Source: JAOUEA01 sp039933515
GTDB lineage: Bacteria; Actinomycetota; UBA4738; HRBIN12
Reading direction: 5' to 3'
DNA: 12,727 nucleotides
Assembly: GCA_039933515.1 (NCBI GenBank)
Contig: JBDTNY010000027.1
Location: forward strand, 1 to 12,727
The position numbers and the translations under genes are program-made. Shown piece by piece: positions 6,323-12,727 of the stretch (its first letter is position 1; every line of letters starts with the position of its first letter). The notes under the pieces are model-generated. The model did no database searches and was not told the origin of the DNA. It was given only the letters and a program-made list of their open reading frames with translations.

Positions 6323-7615
6323 TCAACCCCCGCCCACGGCGTAGGCGTGCAGCCGGCCCTCGACGTCGCCCGCGTACACCCCGTCGCCCGCCACGGCGGG
6401 CGCGCCTGCGGTGGCGGCGCCGAGGAACGTGGACCACGCGGGCCGGCACGCCGACGGGTTGCAGTCACGTCGCACCGCGTAGAGGTGGCCGTCGTCGCTC
6501 GCGACGTACACCACGCCGTCTTTGAACACGGCCGCGGAAAGGGTCGAGTCGTCGACCGAGACGGCGAGGGTCGCGTCGCAGGTGTTCGCACCGCAGCCGT
6601 CGGGGAAGACCCACAACCGTCCGTGCTCGTCCCCGATCGCCACCTGCCCGCCGTCGACCGCGGGGGTGGCGACGGATCCGGGCGCGAACGGCGCTCCCGG
6701 CAGGAACGTGCCCGTCCAGGACGCGGCGCACCGTCCGGAGCACGACAGCGGGAACGCCATCACCTGTCCCCGCGCGACCGCGTACGCCGTGTCGCCCGCG
6801 ACCGTGAGGCCCGCGACGGGCCCGTCGGTCTCGCCGGTCCACAGCGGCTCGCACGGGTCGCTGCACACCGCCGGGAAGCCGTACACCCCGCCGACCTCCG
6901 AATCCGACGCCACCACGATCACGCCGGCACCCACGCCGGGGGCGCCAGGACCCGCGCCGCCCGGGACCACGCCGCGCCAGGCCGGAGGGCAGTTGCGGTC
7001 CTCGGAGCCACAGGCGGCCGGGAAGGCATAGAGGTCGTCGGACGCCGCGTAGGCGAAATCGTCGTTCACGCCCGGTGTGCTGACGGGGCCCTTGCCGGCC
7101 AGGCCCACCCAGAGGGGCTCGCAGCCGGCTTCAGGGCATCGGGCGGGGAACGCGTAGAGGCGGCCGTCGGACGATCCCGCGTACACCGTGTCCTGGGCGC
7201 GGACCGGGGGGCTCATCGGCCCGTCGGGCACCGTCGCCCGAAAGAGCGGCGCGCAGGTCTCGTCCTGCACCGGACAGGGCGCCGGGTAGGCCGTGATGCC
7301 GTCGGCCGATCCCACGTAGAGGGCCCCGTCTTCGATCGAGGGCGTGCCGAGGGGGCCACCCCCCGCTTCGGCGATCCAGAGCGGTGCGAGCCGGGCGACG
7401 TTGTCGGAGCTCAACCGCTCGAACTCCGTTCCCTGGACGAGCCGGATCAGTCCGCCCACCCCGGCGATCGACCCGACGCTGACGAGCGCGATCACCGCAT
7501 AGCGCAGCGCCTGCGGCCAGTGTGCGCGCGCGAGCGCGCGCACGTCCTCGGGCCGCAGGTGCGCGCCGTGATGGCGGGTGTCGCCCTGGTGGGTGTCGTC
7601 GGTGTCGCCGGACAT
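6323..7615 (-). CDS. Membrane-anchored PQQ-like eight-repeat beta-propeller with seven Cys pairs
   Basis: 430 residues from ATG 7615; an ATG nine bases further out (7624) would add MGL, and neither has a clean Shine-Dalgarno. The N-terminus is His/Asp-rich and presumably cytoplasmic (1-35). A single hydrophobic helix follows (about 38-58), then a large domain outside the membrane. That domain has eight repeats of the PQQ/BamB type, each with a VYVGSxDGxLYAFPA-like strand pair. After each of the first seven repeats comes a cysteine pair: 114/121, 160/165, 202/209, 251/255, 292/296, 341/346, 385/390, usually followed by x-P-x-W. These are the only cysteines in the protein, which strongly suggests seven local disulfides in an oxidising compartment. 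Proteins of this type bind peptides, redox cofactors or partner proteins; none can be assigned here. It is divergently arranged with the RmuC-like gene and leads the minus-strand block. Confidence 0.85.
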   Translation of the reverse strand: MSGDTDDTHQGDTRHHGAHLRPEDVRALARAHWPQALRYAVIALVSVGSIAGVGGLIRLVQGTEFERLSSDNVARLAPLWIAEAGGGPLGTPSIEDGALYVGSADGITAYPAPCPVQDETCAPLFRATVPDGPMSPPVRAQDTVYAGSSDGRLYAFPARCPEAGCEPLWVGLAGKGPVSTPGVNDDFAYAASDDLYAFPAACGSEDRNCPPAWRGVVPGGAGPGAPGVGAGVIVVASDSEVGGVYGFPAVCSDPCEPLWTGETDGPVAGLTVAGDTAYAVARGQVMAFPLSCSGRCAASWTGTFLPGAPFAPGSVATPAVDGGQVAIGDEHGRLWVFPDGCGANTCDATLAVSVDDSTLSAAVFKDGVVYVASDDGHLYAVRRDCNPSACRPAWSTFLGAATAGAPAVAGDGVYAGDVEGRLHAYAVGGG

Positions 7616-7724
7616 GAGCCCCATCGTCCCGCAAAGCGGGCTCGGCCGTCCTGCGGGCGATGCCGTGTCAGAGGCCGGGCCTACGGTGGCCGTGTTCCCT
7701 TCCCCGACCTCCAGGAGGTACCGG
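7616..7724. promoter_or_regulatory. Divergent intergenic region between the PQQ-like propeller and rmuC-like genes
   Basis: This 109-base gap must hold start signals for both strands. Visible elements are AGGAGG (7713-7718), the Shine-Dalgarno of the plus-strand gene with a 6-base spacer, and a perfect hairpin CCCGC-AAA-GCGGG (7628-7640) just upstream of the minus-strand start. TACGGT (7682-7687) could be a plus-strand -10 element, but no matching -35 is seen, so promoter positions are not assigned. Confidence 0.45.
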
Positions 7725-8744
7725 ATGAACGTGCAGATCGGCATCGCGCTGCTCGCGCTCGCCGTGGGCGTGGCGGTGGGGGTGGCCGTGGCGGCGTCGC
7801 GCGCCTCCGGGGCGTCCGGCGTCGGGGGGGCCGATGACCCCGCGCTCGCTCGAATGGAGGGCCGTCTCGAAGCCCAGTCGGCAGAGCTCCGGCGGATCGC
7901 CGACGCAGCCGCCACGCGCGACCTCTCGGCCGAGCAGCTCCGCGAGGGGCTCGACGGCGCGCGTCGCGTGCTCACCGAGATCCAGGTTCGCGAGGAGGAG
8001 CGGCGCGCGGTCGACGCCGAGCACCGCGCGGTGATCAAGCGCCTGTCCACCGTGCTCGCCGGGGGAGCGGCCAAGGGCCGGGCGGGCGAGAACGTGCTCC
8101 GTGAGCATCTCGCGCAACTGCCGCCCGGGATGCTCGCCACCGATTTCCGGGTGGGGGGCAAGGTCGTGGAGTTCGGGCTGCTGCTGCCGGACGGGCGGCG
8201 ACTGCCGATCGACTCGAAGTGGACCGGGCTCGCCGAGCTCGAGGCGCTCGAGGCGGCCGACGAGCCGCTCGAACTCGAGGCCGCCGCCCGCGCGGTCGAG
8301 CGGGCGGTGACGCTTCGCGCCCGCGAGGTCGCGCAGTACCTCGACCCGGCGGTCACCGCGCCGATCGCCGTGGCGGCGGTTCCCGACGCGGCGTACGCGG
8401 TGCTCAAGCGCGCGCACGCCGATGCCTACGCGAAGGGCGTCGTGATCGTTCCCTACGCCTCGGCGCTGCCGATCGTGCTGTTCCTCTACTCCTTGGTGCA
8501 GCGGTTCGGCGACGCCGCGGACGTGCAGGCGAGCCTGGCCGACGTGGCCGGGCTCCTCGACGCGATGGAGTCCGTCGTCGAGAACAAGTTCGCGCGGGCA
8601 GGCACGATGATCTCGAACGGGGCCGACGAGTTCCGTTCGCAGCTCGGGAAGGCGCGTGGCTCGATCGCGCGGGCGCATCAGACCGCCCTCGTCGCCGAAC
8701 CGCGTGCCGGCGGAAAGGGCGACGTCCTCTCGATCGTCGGCTGA
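7725..8744 (+). CDS. rmuC: RmuC-family protein (DNA recombination protein, PD-(D/E)XK nuclease-like)
   Basis: 339 residues. ATG 7725 is fixed by AGGAGG 6 bases upstream and by a hydrophobic N-terminal anchor (about 5-23). Then come a short Arg/Glu/Ala-rich coiled coil (about 40-106) and the RmuC domain (about 116-315). The domain starts with the diagnostic G-R-A-G-E-N-V-L (118-125) and contains VVEFGLLLPDG (147-157) followed by LPIDSKW (160-166). Glu122, Glu149, Asp163 and Lys165 match the nuclease-like active-site pattern. E. coli RmuC limits inversions at short inverted repeats and acts in processing DNA; its exact reaction is not settled. This version is shorter than E. coli RmuC (about 475 residues), mainly in the coiled coil, as is common in actinobacteria. 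The lone membrane anchor implies that the nuclease domain faces the cytoplasm. Confidence 0.92.
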   Translation: MNVQIGIALLALAVGVAVGVAVAASRASGASGVGGADDPALARMEGRLEAQSAELRRIADAAATRDLSAEQLREGLDGARRVLTEIQVREEERRAVDAEHRAVIKRLSTVLAGGAAKGRAGENVLREHLAQLPPGMLATDFRVGGKVVEFGLLLPDGRRLPIDSKWTGLAELEALEAADEPLELEAAARAVERAVTLRAREVAQYLDPAVTAPIAVAAVPDAAYAVLKRAHADAYAKGVVIVPYASALPIVLFLYSLVQRFGDAADVQASLADVAGLLDAMESVVENKFARAGTMISNGADEFRSQLGKARGSIARAHQTALVAEPRAGGKGDVLSIVG

Positions 8745-8774
8745 ACGCGGTCAAGCTCCGGGCCTCGCCGGGCC

Positions 8775-8786
8775 GATACTGTCGAC
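8775..8786 (+). promoter_or_regulatory. Possible -10 element for leaderless start of the GH114-like gene
   Basis: No Shine-Dalgarno precedes ATG 8787. Instead GATACT (8775-8780), overlapping TACTGT (8777-8782), lies so that a start 7 bases after the hexamer would fall on or next to the A of the ATG, as in actinobacterial leaderless genes. No good -35 is visible. The 42-base gap after the rmuC stop holds nothing else recognisable. Confidence 0.35.
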
Positions 8787-9638
8787 ATGCGGAAGCTGCT
8801 GGTCGCCCTCGCCCTGTCCTCGCTGTGGTCCGCAGGCGCGGCGCCGGCGGGGGCGGCTCCCGCGGGCCTGCCGCGCGTCGCAACCCGCGTGGCCGCGGGC
8901 CCGCGGCTCGCCGACCCGGTGCCGTGCCCGGGGTGTTACGCGCCGGCGCTGCGCACCAGCTGGCAGTGGCAGCTCCAGGGCCCGATCGACACGTCGTTCG
9001 ACCTCGCTATGTACGACGTCGACGGGTTCGAGGTCTCGTCGGCGACCGTCGACGATCTGCACGCGGCCGGGAGCGCGGTCGTGTGCTACCTGAGCGCCGG
9101 CTCGTGGGAGGACTTCCGGCCCGACGCCGGCGACTTCCCGGCGCGGGTGCTCGGGCGCTCGAATGGGTGGCCGGGGGAGCGGTGGCTCGACATCCGCAAG
9201 CTGGGGGTGCTCGGTCCGATCATGAAGGCCCGGCTCGACATGTGCGCGGCCAAGGGATTCGACGCCGTGGAGTTCGACAACGTCGAGGGCTACGCGAACC
9301 ACACCGGGTTCCCGCTCACCGGCAACGACCAGCTCGTCTTCAACGTGTTCCTCGCGAACCAGGCCCACCTGCGAGGGATGTCGGCGGTCCTCAAGAACGA
9401 CCTCGGGCAGATCAGGGCGCTCCTGCCGTACTACGACTTCGCGCTGAACGAGCAGTGCCACCAGTACGACGAGTGCGCGCGGCTCCGCCCCTTCGTGCTG
9501 AGTGGGAAGGCGGTCTTCGGCGTGGAGTACAAGCTCGACAAGCCCGACTTCTGCCCAGCGGCCAACGCGGAGAACTTCAACTTCCTGGTCAAGAAGCTCT
9601 CGCTGCGGGTGTGGCGCTCTCCGTGCCGGCCTGATTGA
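8787..9638 (+). CDS. Secreted GH114-like glycoside hydrolase (endo-alpha-1,4-polygalactosaminidase family)
   Basis: 283 residues. It has a clear signal peptide (positive MRK, hydrophobic core about 4-18, Ala-rich end near 24). The body matches the GH114 TIM-barrel family along its length. The matching segments are TSWQWQLQGPID (58-69), the strand DLAMYDVDGF (72-81), VVCYLSAGSWEDFRPDA (98-114), GWPGERWLDIR (127-137), KGFDAVEFDNVEGY (156-169), LKNDLGQI (202-209), the NEQC box (221-224) and KAVFGVEYK (241-249). Asp164 and Glu222 fit the acidic residues expected at the active site. Characterised members cleave partially de-N-acetylated galactosaminogalactan-type polymers, or alpha-1,4-polygalactosamine. 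Here the substrate could be the cell's own surface polysaccharide or a competitor's biofilm. Six to eight cysteines suggest an exported, oxidised protein. It follows rmuC by 42 bases, possibly with its own leaderless promoter. Confidence 0.87.
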   Translation: MRKLLVALALSSLWSAGAAPAGAAPAGLPRVATRVAAGPRLADPVPCPGCYAPALRTSWQWQLQGPIDTSFDLAMYDVDGFEVSSATVDDLHAAGSAVVCYLSAGSWEDFRPDAGDFPARVLGRSNGWPGERWLDIRKLGVLGPIMKARLDMCAAKGFDAVEFDNVEGYANHTGFPLTGNDQLVFNVFLANQAHLRGMSAVLKNDLGQIRALLPYYDFALNEQCHQYDECARLRPFVLSGKAVFGVEYKLDKPDFCPAANAENFNFLVKKLSLRVWRSPCRPD

Positions 9639-9727
9639 CCACCGCGGGCCCCCGCCAGGTGCGGGACCAAGGACTCCAGGGGAGGCACGTCGCCGGTGTC
9701 ACGGTGGCGAAAGAAGGGGTGGTATCG

Positions 9728-10222
9728 ATGAGTGACCGAACCTCCGCGCCCGCACGACCCGCGCTCGACGAGACGAACATCCGGCCCATCCCGGATCTCA
9801 CGGAGCCACGCCCCGCCCTCGGCGGCATCGACACTCGGCTCAAGATCTCGGCGCTCTGGGTCGCGACGATGTTCATCTTCGCCTACGTCGACCTGTTCTC
9901 GCTCTTTCGCTCCGACGTGCGGGCCGACCTCGAACAGGGGAAGATCTTCGTCTTCACGGTGAGCCAGGCGTACCTGTTCTTCACGACGCTCTACATCATC
10001 ATCCCGAGCGTGATGATCTACCTCACGTTGGTGATGCCGCGACGCGCCAACCGCATCGCGAACATCGTGCTGGCGTCGCTCTACCTCGTGACCATCCTCG
10101 GTGGGGCAGTTGGCGAGTGGAACTACTACGTCCTCGGCAGCGCGGTGGAGGCGATCCTTCTCGCCCTCGTGGTGTTCCACGCCTGGACCTGGCCGACGGC
10201 AGGCCCGTCTCCCAGCTCGTAG
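9728..10222 (+). CDS. Four-helix integral membrane protein, DUF6326-like
   Basis: 164 residues. ATG 9728 is chosen because AAGGGG (9714-9719) lies 8 bases upstream; the open frame continues to 9635, but that extension overlaps the previous stop region and lacks a ribosome site. Residues 1-36 are a hydrophilic, Pro/Arg-rich cytoplasmic-type tail. Four hydrophobic helices follow at about 41-60, 80-103, 108-128 and 133-153. The helix 1 sequence LWVATMFIFAYVDLFSL and the PRRANRIANIVLA turn into helix 3 resemble the DUF6326 membrane family, whose function is unknown. No metal site, catalytic motif or transporter signature is visible. The 89-base gap before it contains a small GC hairpin (9645-9656) and no clear promoter. 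The gene after it, argC, has its own promoter, so this gene is probably not part of the arginine operon. Confidence 0.7.
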   Translation: MSDRTSAPARPALDETNIRPIPDLTEPRPALGGIDTRLKISALWVATMFIFAYVDLFSLFRSDVRADLEQGKIFVFTVSQAYLFFTTLYIIIPSVMIYLTLVMPRRANRIANIVLASLYLVTILGGAVGEWNYYVLGSAVEAILLALVVFHAWTWPTAGPSPSS

Positions 10223-10240
10223 CGCACCGCCGCCGCGCGG

Positions 10241-10270
10241 TTGTCATCGTTACCCAGTCAAATGCATAAT
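10241..10270 (+). promoter_or_regulatory. Sigma70-like promoter of argC (TTGTCA - 18 bp - CATAAT)
   Basis: TTGTCA (10241-10246) matches TTGACA at five of six positions. CATAAT (10265-10270) matches TATAAT at five of six, and the spacer is 18 bp. It stands out as AT-rich in an otherwise GC-rich window. The predicted transcription start is about 10277, just before the ATG at 10278 and 16 bases before the preferred ATG at 10293. That gives a leaderless or very short-leader transcript and rules out the ATG at 10272. Confidence 0.7.
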
Positions 10271-10277
10271 CATGCGC
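10260..10277 (+). promoter_or_regulatory. ARG box (ArgR operator) overlapping the argC -10 element
   Basis: TGCAT (10263-10267), a 4-base AATC centre, and ATGCG (10272-10276) form the 5-4-5 dyad of bacterial ARG boxes; four of five arm positions are symmetric. The TGCAT/ATGCA arms match the actinobacterial form of the site rather than the TGAAT/ATTCA arms of E. coli. The dyad covers the -10 hexamer and the predicted transcription start, so bound ArgR would block RNA polymerase. The argR gene itself lies at the end of this operon. Only one clear box is seen. Confidence 0.7.
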
Positions 10278-10292
10278 ATGGCGGGTGACGTG

Positions 10293-11336
10293 ATGCGTGT
10301 GGCGATCCTCGGTGCCTCCGGGTTCGGGGGCGGCGAGTTGGTACGGTTGCTCGCGACTCACCCCGGCGCCGAGGTCTCGTTCCTTGGGGCGAAGGGGTCC
10401 GTCGGGCGTACGCTCGGCGAGGTTCACCCACACCTGGCGTCGCTTCCGATCGCGTTCACCCCGCTCGAGCCGATCGAGCCGATCGAGCCGATCGCGGACG
10501 CCGCCGACGTCGTGTTCAGTGCCCTCCCGAACGGCGCGAGCTCGGAGGTCGCGCCGGGTCTGCTCGAGGCCGGCGTCCGCGTGATCGACCTGGCGGGTGA
10601 CTTCCGGCTGCCAGCCGAGGCGTACCCCGAGTGGTACGGGTTCGACCACCCGGCGAAGGAGTGGCTCGACAAGGCCGTCTACGGGCTGCCCGAGCTCTTC
10701 GGGGAACGGATCCCGGGCGCGCAGCTGATCGCGAACCCGGGGTGCTATCCCACCCCGGTGATCCTTGGCCTGGCGCCGCTCCTGGCGGCCGGACTCGTCG
10801 AGCCGGGCGTGATCCGCGTCGACGGCAAGACGGGGCTCTCGGGCGCCGGGAAGTCGGCGAACGACGCGACGAGCTACACCGCGACCGAGGAGAGCGTCCG
10901 CCCGTACCGCGTGCCTCAGCATCAGCACACGCCCGAGATGGAGCGAGGGCTCGAGCTCGCGACCGGGCTCACGCCCTCGGTGCTCTTCGTGCCACACCTG
11001 GTGCCCACCGTGCGCGGCGTGGTGACCACCTGCTACGCCGCGCTCGCCGAGGGGGCGACGACCGCCGTACTCACCGAGGCGCTCGCCGCCGCGTACGCGG
11101 GCGCCCCCTTCGTGCGGGTGCTCCCGCCCGGCGGGATGGTCGACTCGAAGCGCACGCGCGGCACGAACGTCGTGGAGCTGCAGGCTGTTGCCGACGCGCG
11201 GACGGGCACGGCCGTGGTCGTGGGCGCTTTGGACAACCTCGTGAAGGGCGCGGCGGGTCAGGCGATCCAGAACTTCAACCTCGCGCAGGGCTTCGACGAG
11301 ACCACGGCGCTCCCAACGCTGGCGGTGTACCCGTGA
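10293..11336 (+). CDS. argC: N-acetyl-gamma-glutamyl-phosphate reductase
   Basis: 347 residues, the usual ArgC length. It catalyses the NADPH-dependent reduction of N-acetylglutamyl-5-phosphate to the semialdehyde, the third step of arginine synthesis. The N-terminal Rossmann loop is MRVAILGASGFGGGELVRLL (1-20). Cys151 in ANPGCYPTP is the catalytic thiol. GKTGLSGAGK (178-187) and the QHQHTPEM box (209-216), with its conserved His, are present, as is a C-terminal NLVKGAAGQAIQN segment. ATG 10293 is preferred because it opens directly into the Rossmann strand and follows a GGGTGA (10283-10288). ATG 10278, giving MAGDVMRV, is a credible leaderless alternative. A 9-bp triplicated repeat encodes EPIEPIEPI at 59-67. 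The stop overlaps the argB GTG by 4 bp. Confidence 0.96.
   Translation: MRVAILGASGFGGGELVRLLATHPGAEVSFLGAKGSVGRTLGEVHPHLASLPIAFTPLEPIEPIEPIADAADVVFSALPNGASSEVAPGLLEAGVRVIDLAGDFRLPAEAYPEWYGFDHPAKEWLDKAVYGLPELFGERIPGAQLIANPGCYPTPVILGLAPLLAAGLVEPGVIRVDGKTGLSGAGKSANDATSYTATEESVRPYRVPQHQHTPEMERGLELATGLTPSVLFVPHLVPTVRGVVTTCYAALAEGATTAVLTEALAAAYAGAPFVRVLPPGGMVDSKRTRGTNVVELQAVADARTGTAVVVGALDNLVKGAAGQAIQNFNLAQGFDETTALPTLAVYP
10465..10491 (+). repeat. Perfect 9-bp tandem triplication inside argC
   Basis: TCGAGCCGA is repeated three times head to tail. It is in frame, encoding three successive Glu-Pro-Ile units in a surface-type segment before the ADAADVVF strand. The unit contains GATCGAGC-type inner symmetry and looks like replication slippage that preserved the frame. 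Confidence 0.9.
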
Positions 11337-12277
11337 GCGACGAACATCACGCCGGGGTCGCCGGCCCGCTGACGGTCGACGTGCCGCCGCAGATCCGCGA
11401 GCGCACGATGGCGAAGGCGCGCACCTTGCTCGAGGCCCTGCCCTTCATGCGCGAGCACCACGGGAAGGTGATCGTCGTGAAGTACGGGGGCGCCGCGATG
11501 GATCGGGTGGGACTCGCGTCGTCGTTCGCCCAGGATATCGCCCTTCTCCAGAGCGCTGGGATCACGCCGGTGGTCGTCCACGGCGGCGGGCCCCAGGTGA
11601 CGCGGATGTCGGCGAGGCTCGGGATCGAGACCACGTTCGTCGACGGACTGCGCGTGACCGATGCCGAGACCCTTGACGTCGCCACGATGGTGCTGGCGGG
11701 CAAGCTGAACAAGGAGGTGGTCGGTTCCCTGGCCTCGGGCGGGGTCCCGGCCGTGGGCCTATCGGGGATCGACGGCGGGCTGCTGCTCGCGCGTCGCCAG
11801 GTCTCGCCCGACCTCGGGTTCGTCGGTGAGGTCGTGCACGTGAACGCCGACGTGCTGCGCACCCTCACGGAGCGCCGGTTCGTGCCGGTGGTGGCCTCGA
11901 TCGCGGTCGACCAGACCGGCCAGGCCTACAACGTGAACGCCGACGTGGTGGCCAGTGAGCTCGCGATCGAGCTCGGCGCCGAGAAGCTGGTCTTCATCAA
12001 CGACGTGCCCGGGCTGATCGGGCCCACGGGCGACCTGTTGTCGGAGCTCTCCGCGCAGCAGTGCCTGGACCTGATCGCGCAGGGCGGCGTAGTGGAGGGC
12101 GGCATGATCCCCAAGCTCGAGAGCGCCGTCGCGGCGCTCCACGCCGGGGTGAACCGCGTCCACCTCGTGGACGGCCGCGTCGAGCACTCGCTCGTGTTGG
12201 AGCTGTTCACACCGGAGGGCGTGGGGACGATGATCGCGCCCGACGCGGACGCGTCCCCGGTGGAGACTCCGGCATGA
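11333..12277 (+). CDS. argB: Acetylglutamate kinase
   Basis: 314 residues from GTG 11333, which overlaps the argC TGA as GTGA. ATG 11408 would give a 289-residue protein. The GTG is preferred for the coupling and because arginine-sensitive kinases carry an N-terminal helix ahead of the core, which residues about 15-38 (PPQIRERTMAKARTLLEAL) would supply. It phosphorylates N-acetylglutamate at the gamma-carboxyl, the second and usually feedback-controlled step. Visible motifs are VVKYGGAAM (48-56, Lys50 for phosphoryl transfer), VVHGGGPQ (81-88), GLRVTD (105-110, substrate Arg107), YNVNADVVASELA (199-211) and GGMIPKLESA (256-265, Lys261). These are the core amino-acid-kinase elements, all intact. 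The stop overlaps the argR ATG by 4 bp (ATGA). GGTGGAG (12259-12265) inside its 3' end serves as the argR ribosome site. Confidence 0.96.
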   Translation: MSDEHHAGVAGPLTVDVPPQIRERTMAKARTLLEALPFMREHHGKVIVVKYGGAAMDRVGLASSFAQDIALLQSAGITPVVVHGGGPQVTRMSARLGIETTFVDGLRVTDAETLDVATMVLAGKLNKEVVGSLASGGVPAVGLSGIDGGLLLARRQVSPDLGFVGEVVHVNADVLRTLTERRFVPVVASIAVDQTGQAYNVNADVVASELAIELGAEKLVFINDVPGLIGPTGDLLSELSAQQCLDLIAQGGVVEGGMIPKLESAVAALHAGVNRVHLVDGRVEHSLVLELFTPEGVGTMIAPDADASPVETPA

Positions 12278-12727
12278 GCCGTCCCAACGGCGCGTCGAAG
12301 GCCAGGCGGCAGCAGGCGATCCTGTCGTTCGTGGCGCGGGAGCGGCTGGGGAGCCAGGAGGAGATCCGCGGGCGGCTCGCGTCGATGGGGATCGCGGCCA
12401 CGCAGTCGACGATCAGCCGCGACGTCGAGGAGCTCGGCCTCGCGCGCGTGCACGCCCACGACGGCACGCGCTACGTCGTGCCCGGCGACGGCAGGGCGCC
12501 GCAGCCCGTCGCGATGCTCCGCAGGCTGCTCGACGAGTTCGCGCTCTCGATGGTCCGCGCCGATCAGGGCCTGATCGTCCGAACCCCGCCCGGCGCGGCC
12601 GCCGCCCTCGCCGAGGGCATCGACCGCGCCGGGCTCGCCGACGTCGCCGGCACGATCGCCGGCGACAACACGGTCCTCATCCTCGGGCGCGAGGGCGTGA
12701 AGCCCGCCCGGTTGGAACAGGCGCTCA
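12274..12727 (+). CDS. argR: Arginine repressor ArgR (3' end just cut by the window)
   Basis: The frame is open from ATG 12274 to the last base, 151 residues. ArgR proteins are about 150-170 residues, so only a few are missing. The N-terminal winged helix-turn-helix covers about 8-70: ARRQQAILSFV starts helix 1, SQEEIRGRLASMGI the second helix, and TQSTISRDVEELGL (43-56) is the recognition helix with the family's Q-S-T-I-S-R-D signature. A wing (RVHAHDGTRYVVP) and a linker follow. The C-terminal domain contains VRTPPGAAAALAEGID and GTIAGDNTVLIL (126-137), the hexamer-forming arginine-binding core with the G-T-I-A-G-D motif. With arginine bound it represses by occupying ARG boxes; the dyad upstream of argC is a probable target, so the operon is likely autoregulated. 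The start overlaps the argB stop. Confidence 0.95.
   Translation, partial: MSRPNGASKARRQQAILSFVARERLGSQEEIRGRLASMGIAATQSTISRDVEELGLARVHAHDGTRYVVPGDGRAPQPVAMLRRLLDEFALSMVRADQGLIVRTPPGAAAALAEGIDRAGLADVAGTIAGDNTVLILGREGVKPARLEQAL

Noticed and set aside
7616..8407. Start of the PQQ-like protein at 8407, giving a 694-residue product
   Set aside because: The added part is a Ser/Ala/Arg-rich shadow antisense to rmuC, whose domain motifs are clear.
8219..9634. Long plus-strand frames overlapping rmuC and the GH114-like gene, and antisense frames over argC and argB
   Set aside because: Compositionally biased shadows without recognisable domains; the real genes are supported by motif-level matches.
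1..12727. Search for tRNA genes, CRISPR repeats, insertion-sequence ends, phage or toxin-antitoxin genes
   Set aside because: No cloverleaf-like sequence, regularly spaced repeat, terminal inverted repeat with transposase, or small paired genes of that kind was seen; all gaps between genes are 125 bases or less.

Overview
The window is a very GC-rich, densely coded bacterial chromosome segment. It has GTG/ATG starts, 4-bp stop/start overlaps, a TGCAT-type arginine operator, and a WD40 protein with a C-terminal tail of a kind I associate with actinobacteria. This best fits an Actinomycetota genome, probably an uncultured lineage; a high-GC Chloroflexota relative cannot be excluded. I see no tRNA, rRNA, CRISPR array, transposase or phage gene. 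No gene-free gap exceeds about 125 bases.

Layout: (1) At the left edge is the 3' part of a WD40 beta-propeller gene on the plus strand (1-993). (2) A minus-strand block of seven genes follows (7615 down to 1009). In transcription order these are: a membrane-anchored PQQ-like propeller with seven cysteine pairs; a class-III PLP aminotransferase/aminomutase-like enzyme; a secreted/membrane polymer-forming (bactofilin-like) protein; a C45-type autoproteolytic acyltransferase/hydrolase whose GTG start overlaps the previous stop; two small ABM-type alpha/beta-barrel proteins; and a secreted seven-repeat 'WAVG' propeller. The last gene converges on the WD40 gene with only 15 bases between stops. 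(3) A plus-strand block starts at 7725: an RmuC-family protein, a secreted GH114-like glycosidase, a four-helix DUF6326-like membrane protein, and then the arginine genes argC, argB and argR. argR runs off the right edge.

The arginine genes form the clearest functional unit. argC has a good sigma70-like promoter (TTGTCA, 18 bp, CATAAT). A 5-4-5 ARG-box dyad lies over the -10 element and predicted transcription start. argC/argB and argB/argR overlap by 4 bp (GTGA and ATGA), so the repressor is co-translated with the enzymes it probably controls. argJ, normally between argC and argB in actinobacteria, is absent here.

The minus-strand block is the less understood part. It combines an N-terminal-nucleophile hydrolase, a PLP enzyme with altered signature motifs, two ABM-fold proteins and several extracytoplasmic repeat proteins. 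No known pathway explains the whole set. A shared role in modifying or degrading a small amide or amine compound at the cell surface is possible, but that is inference only.
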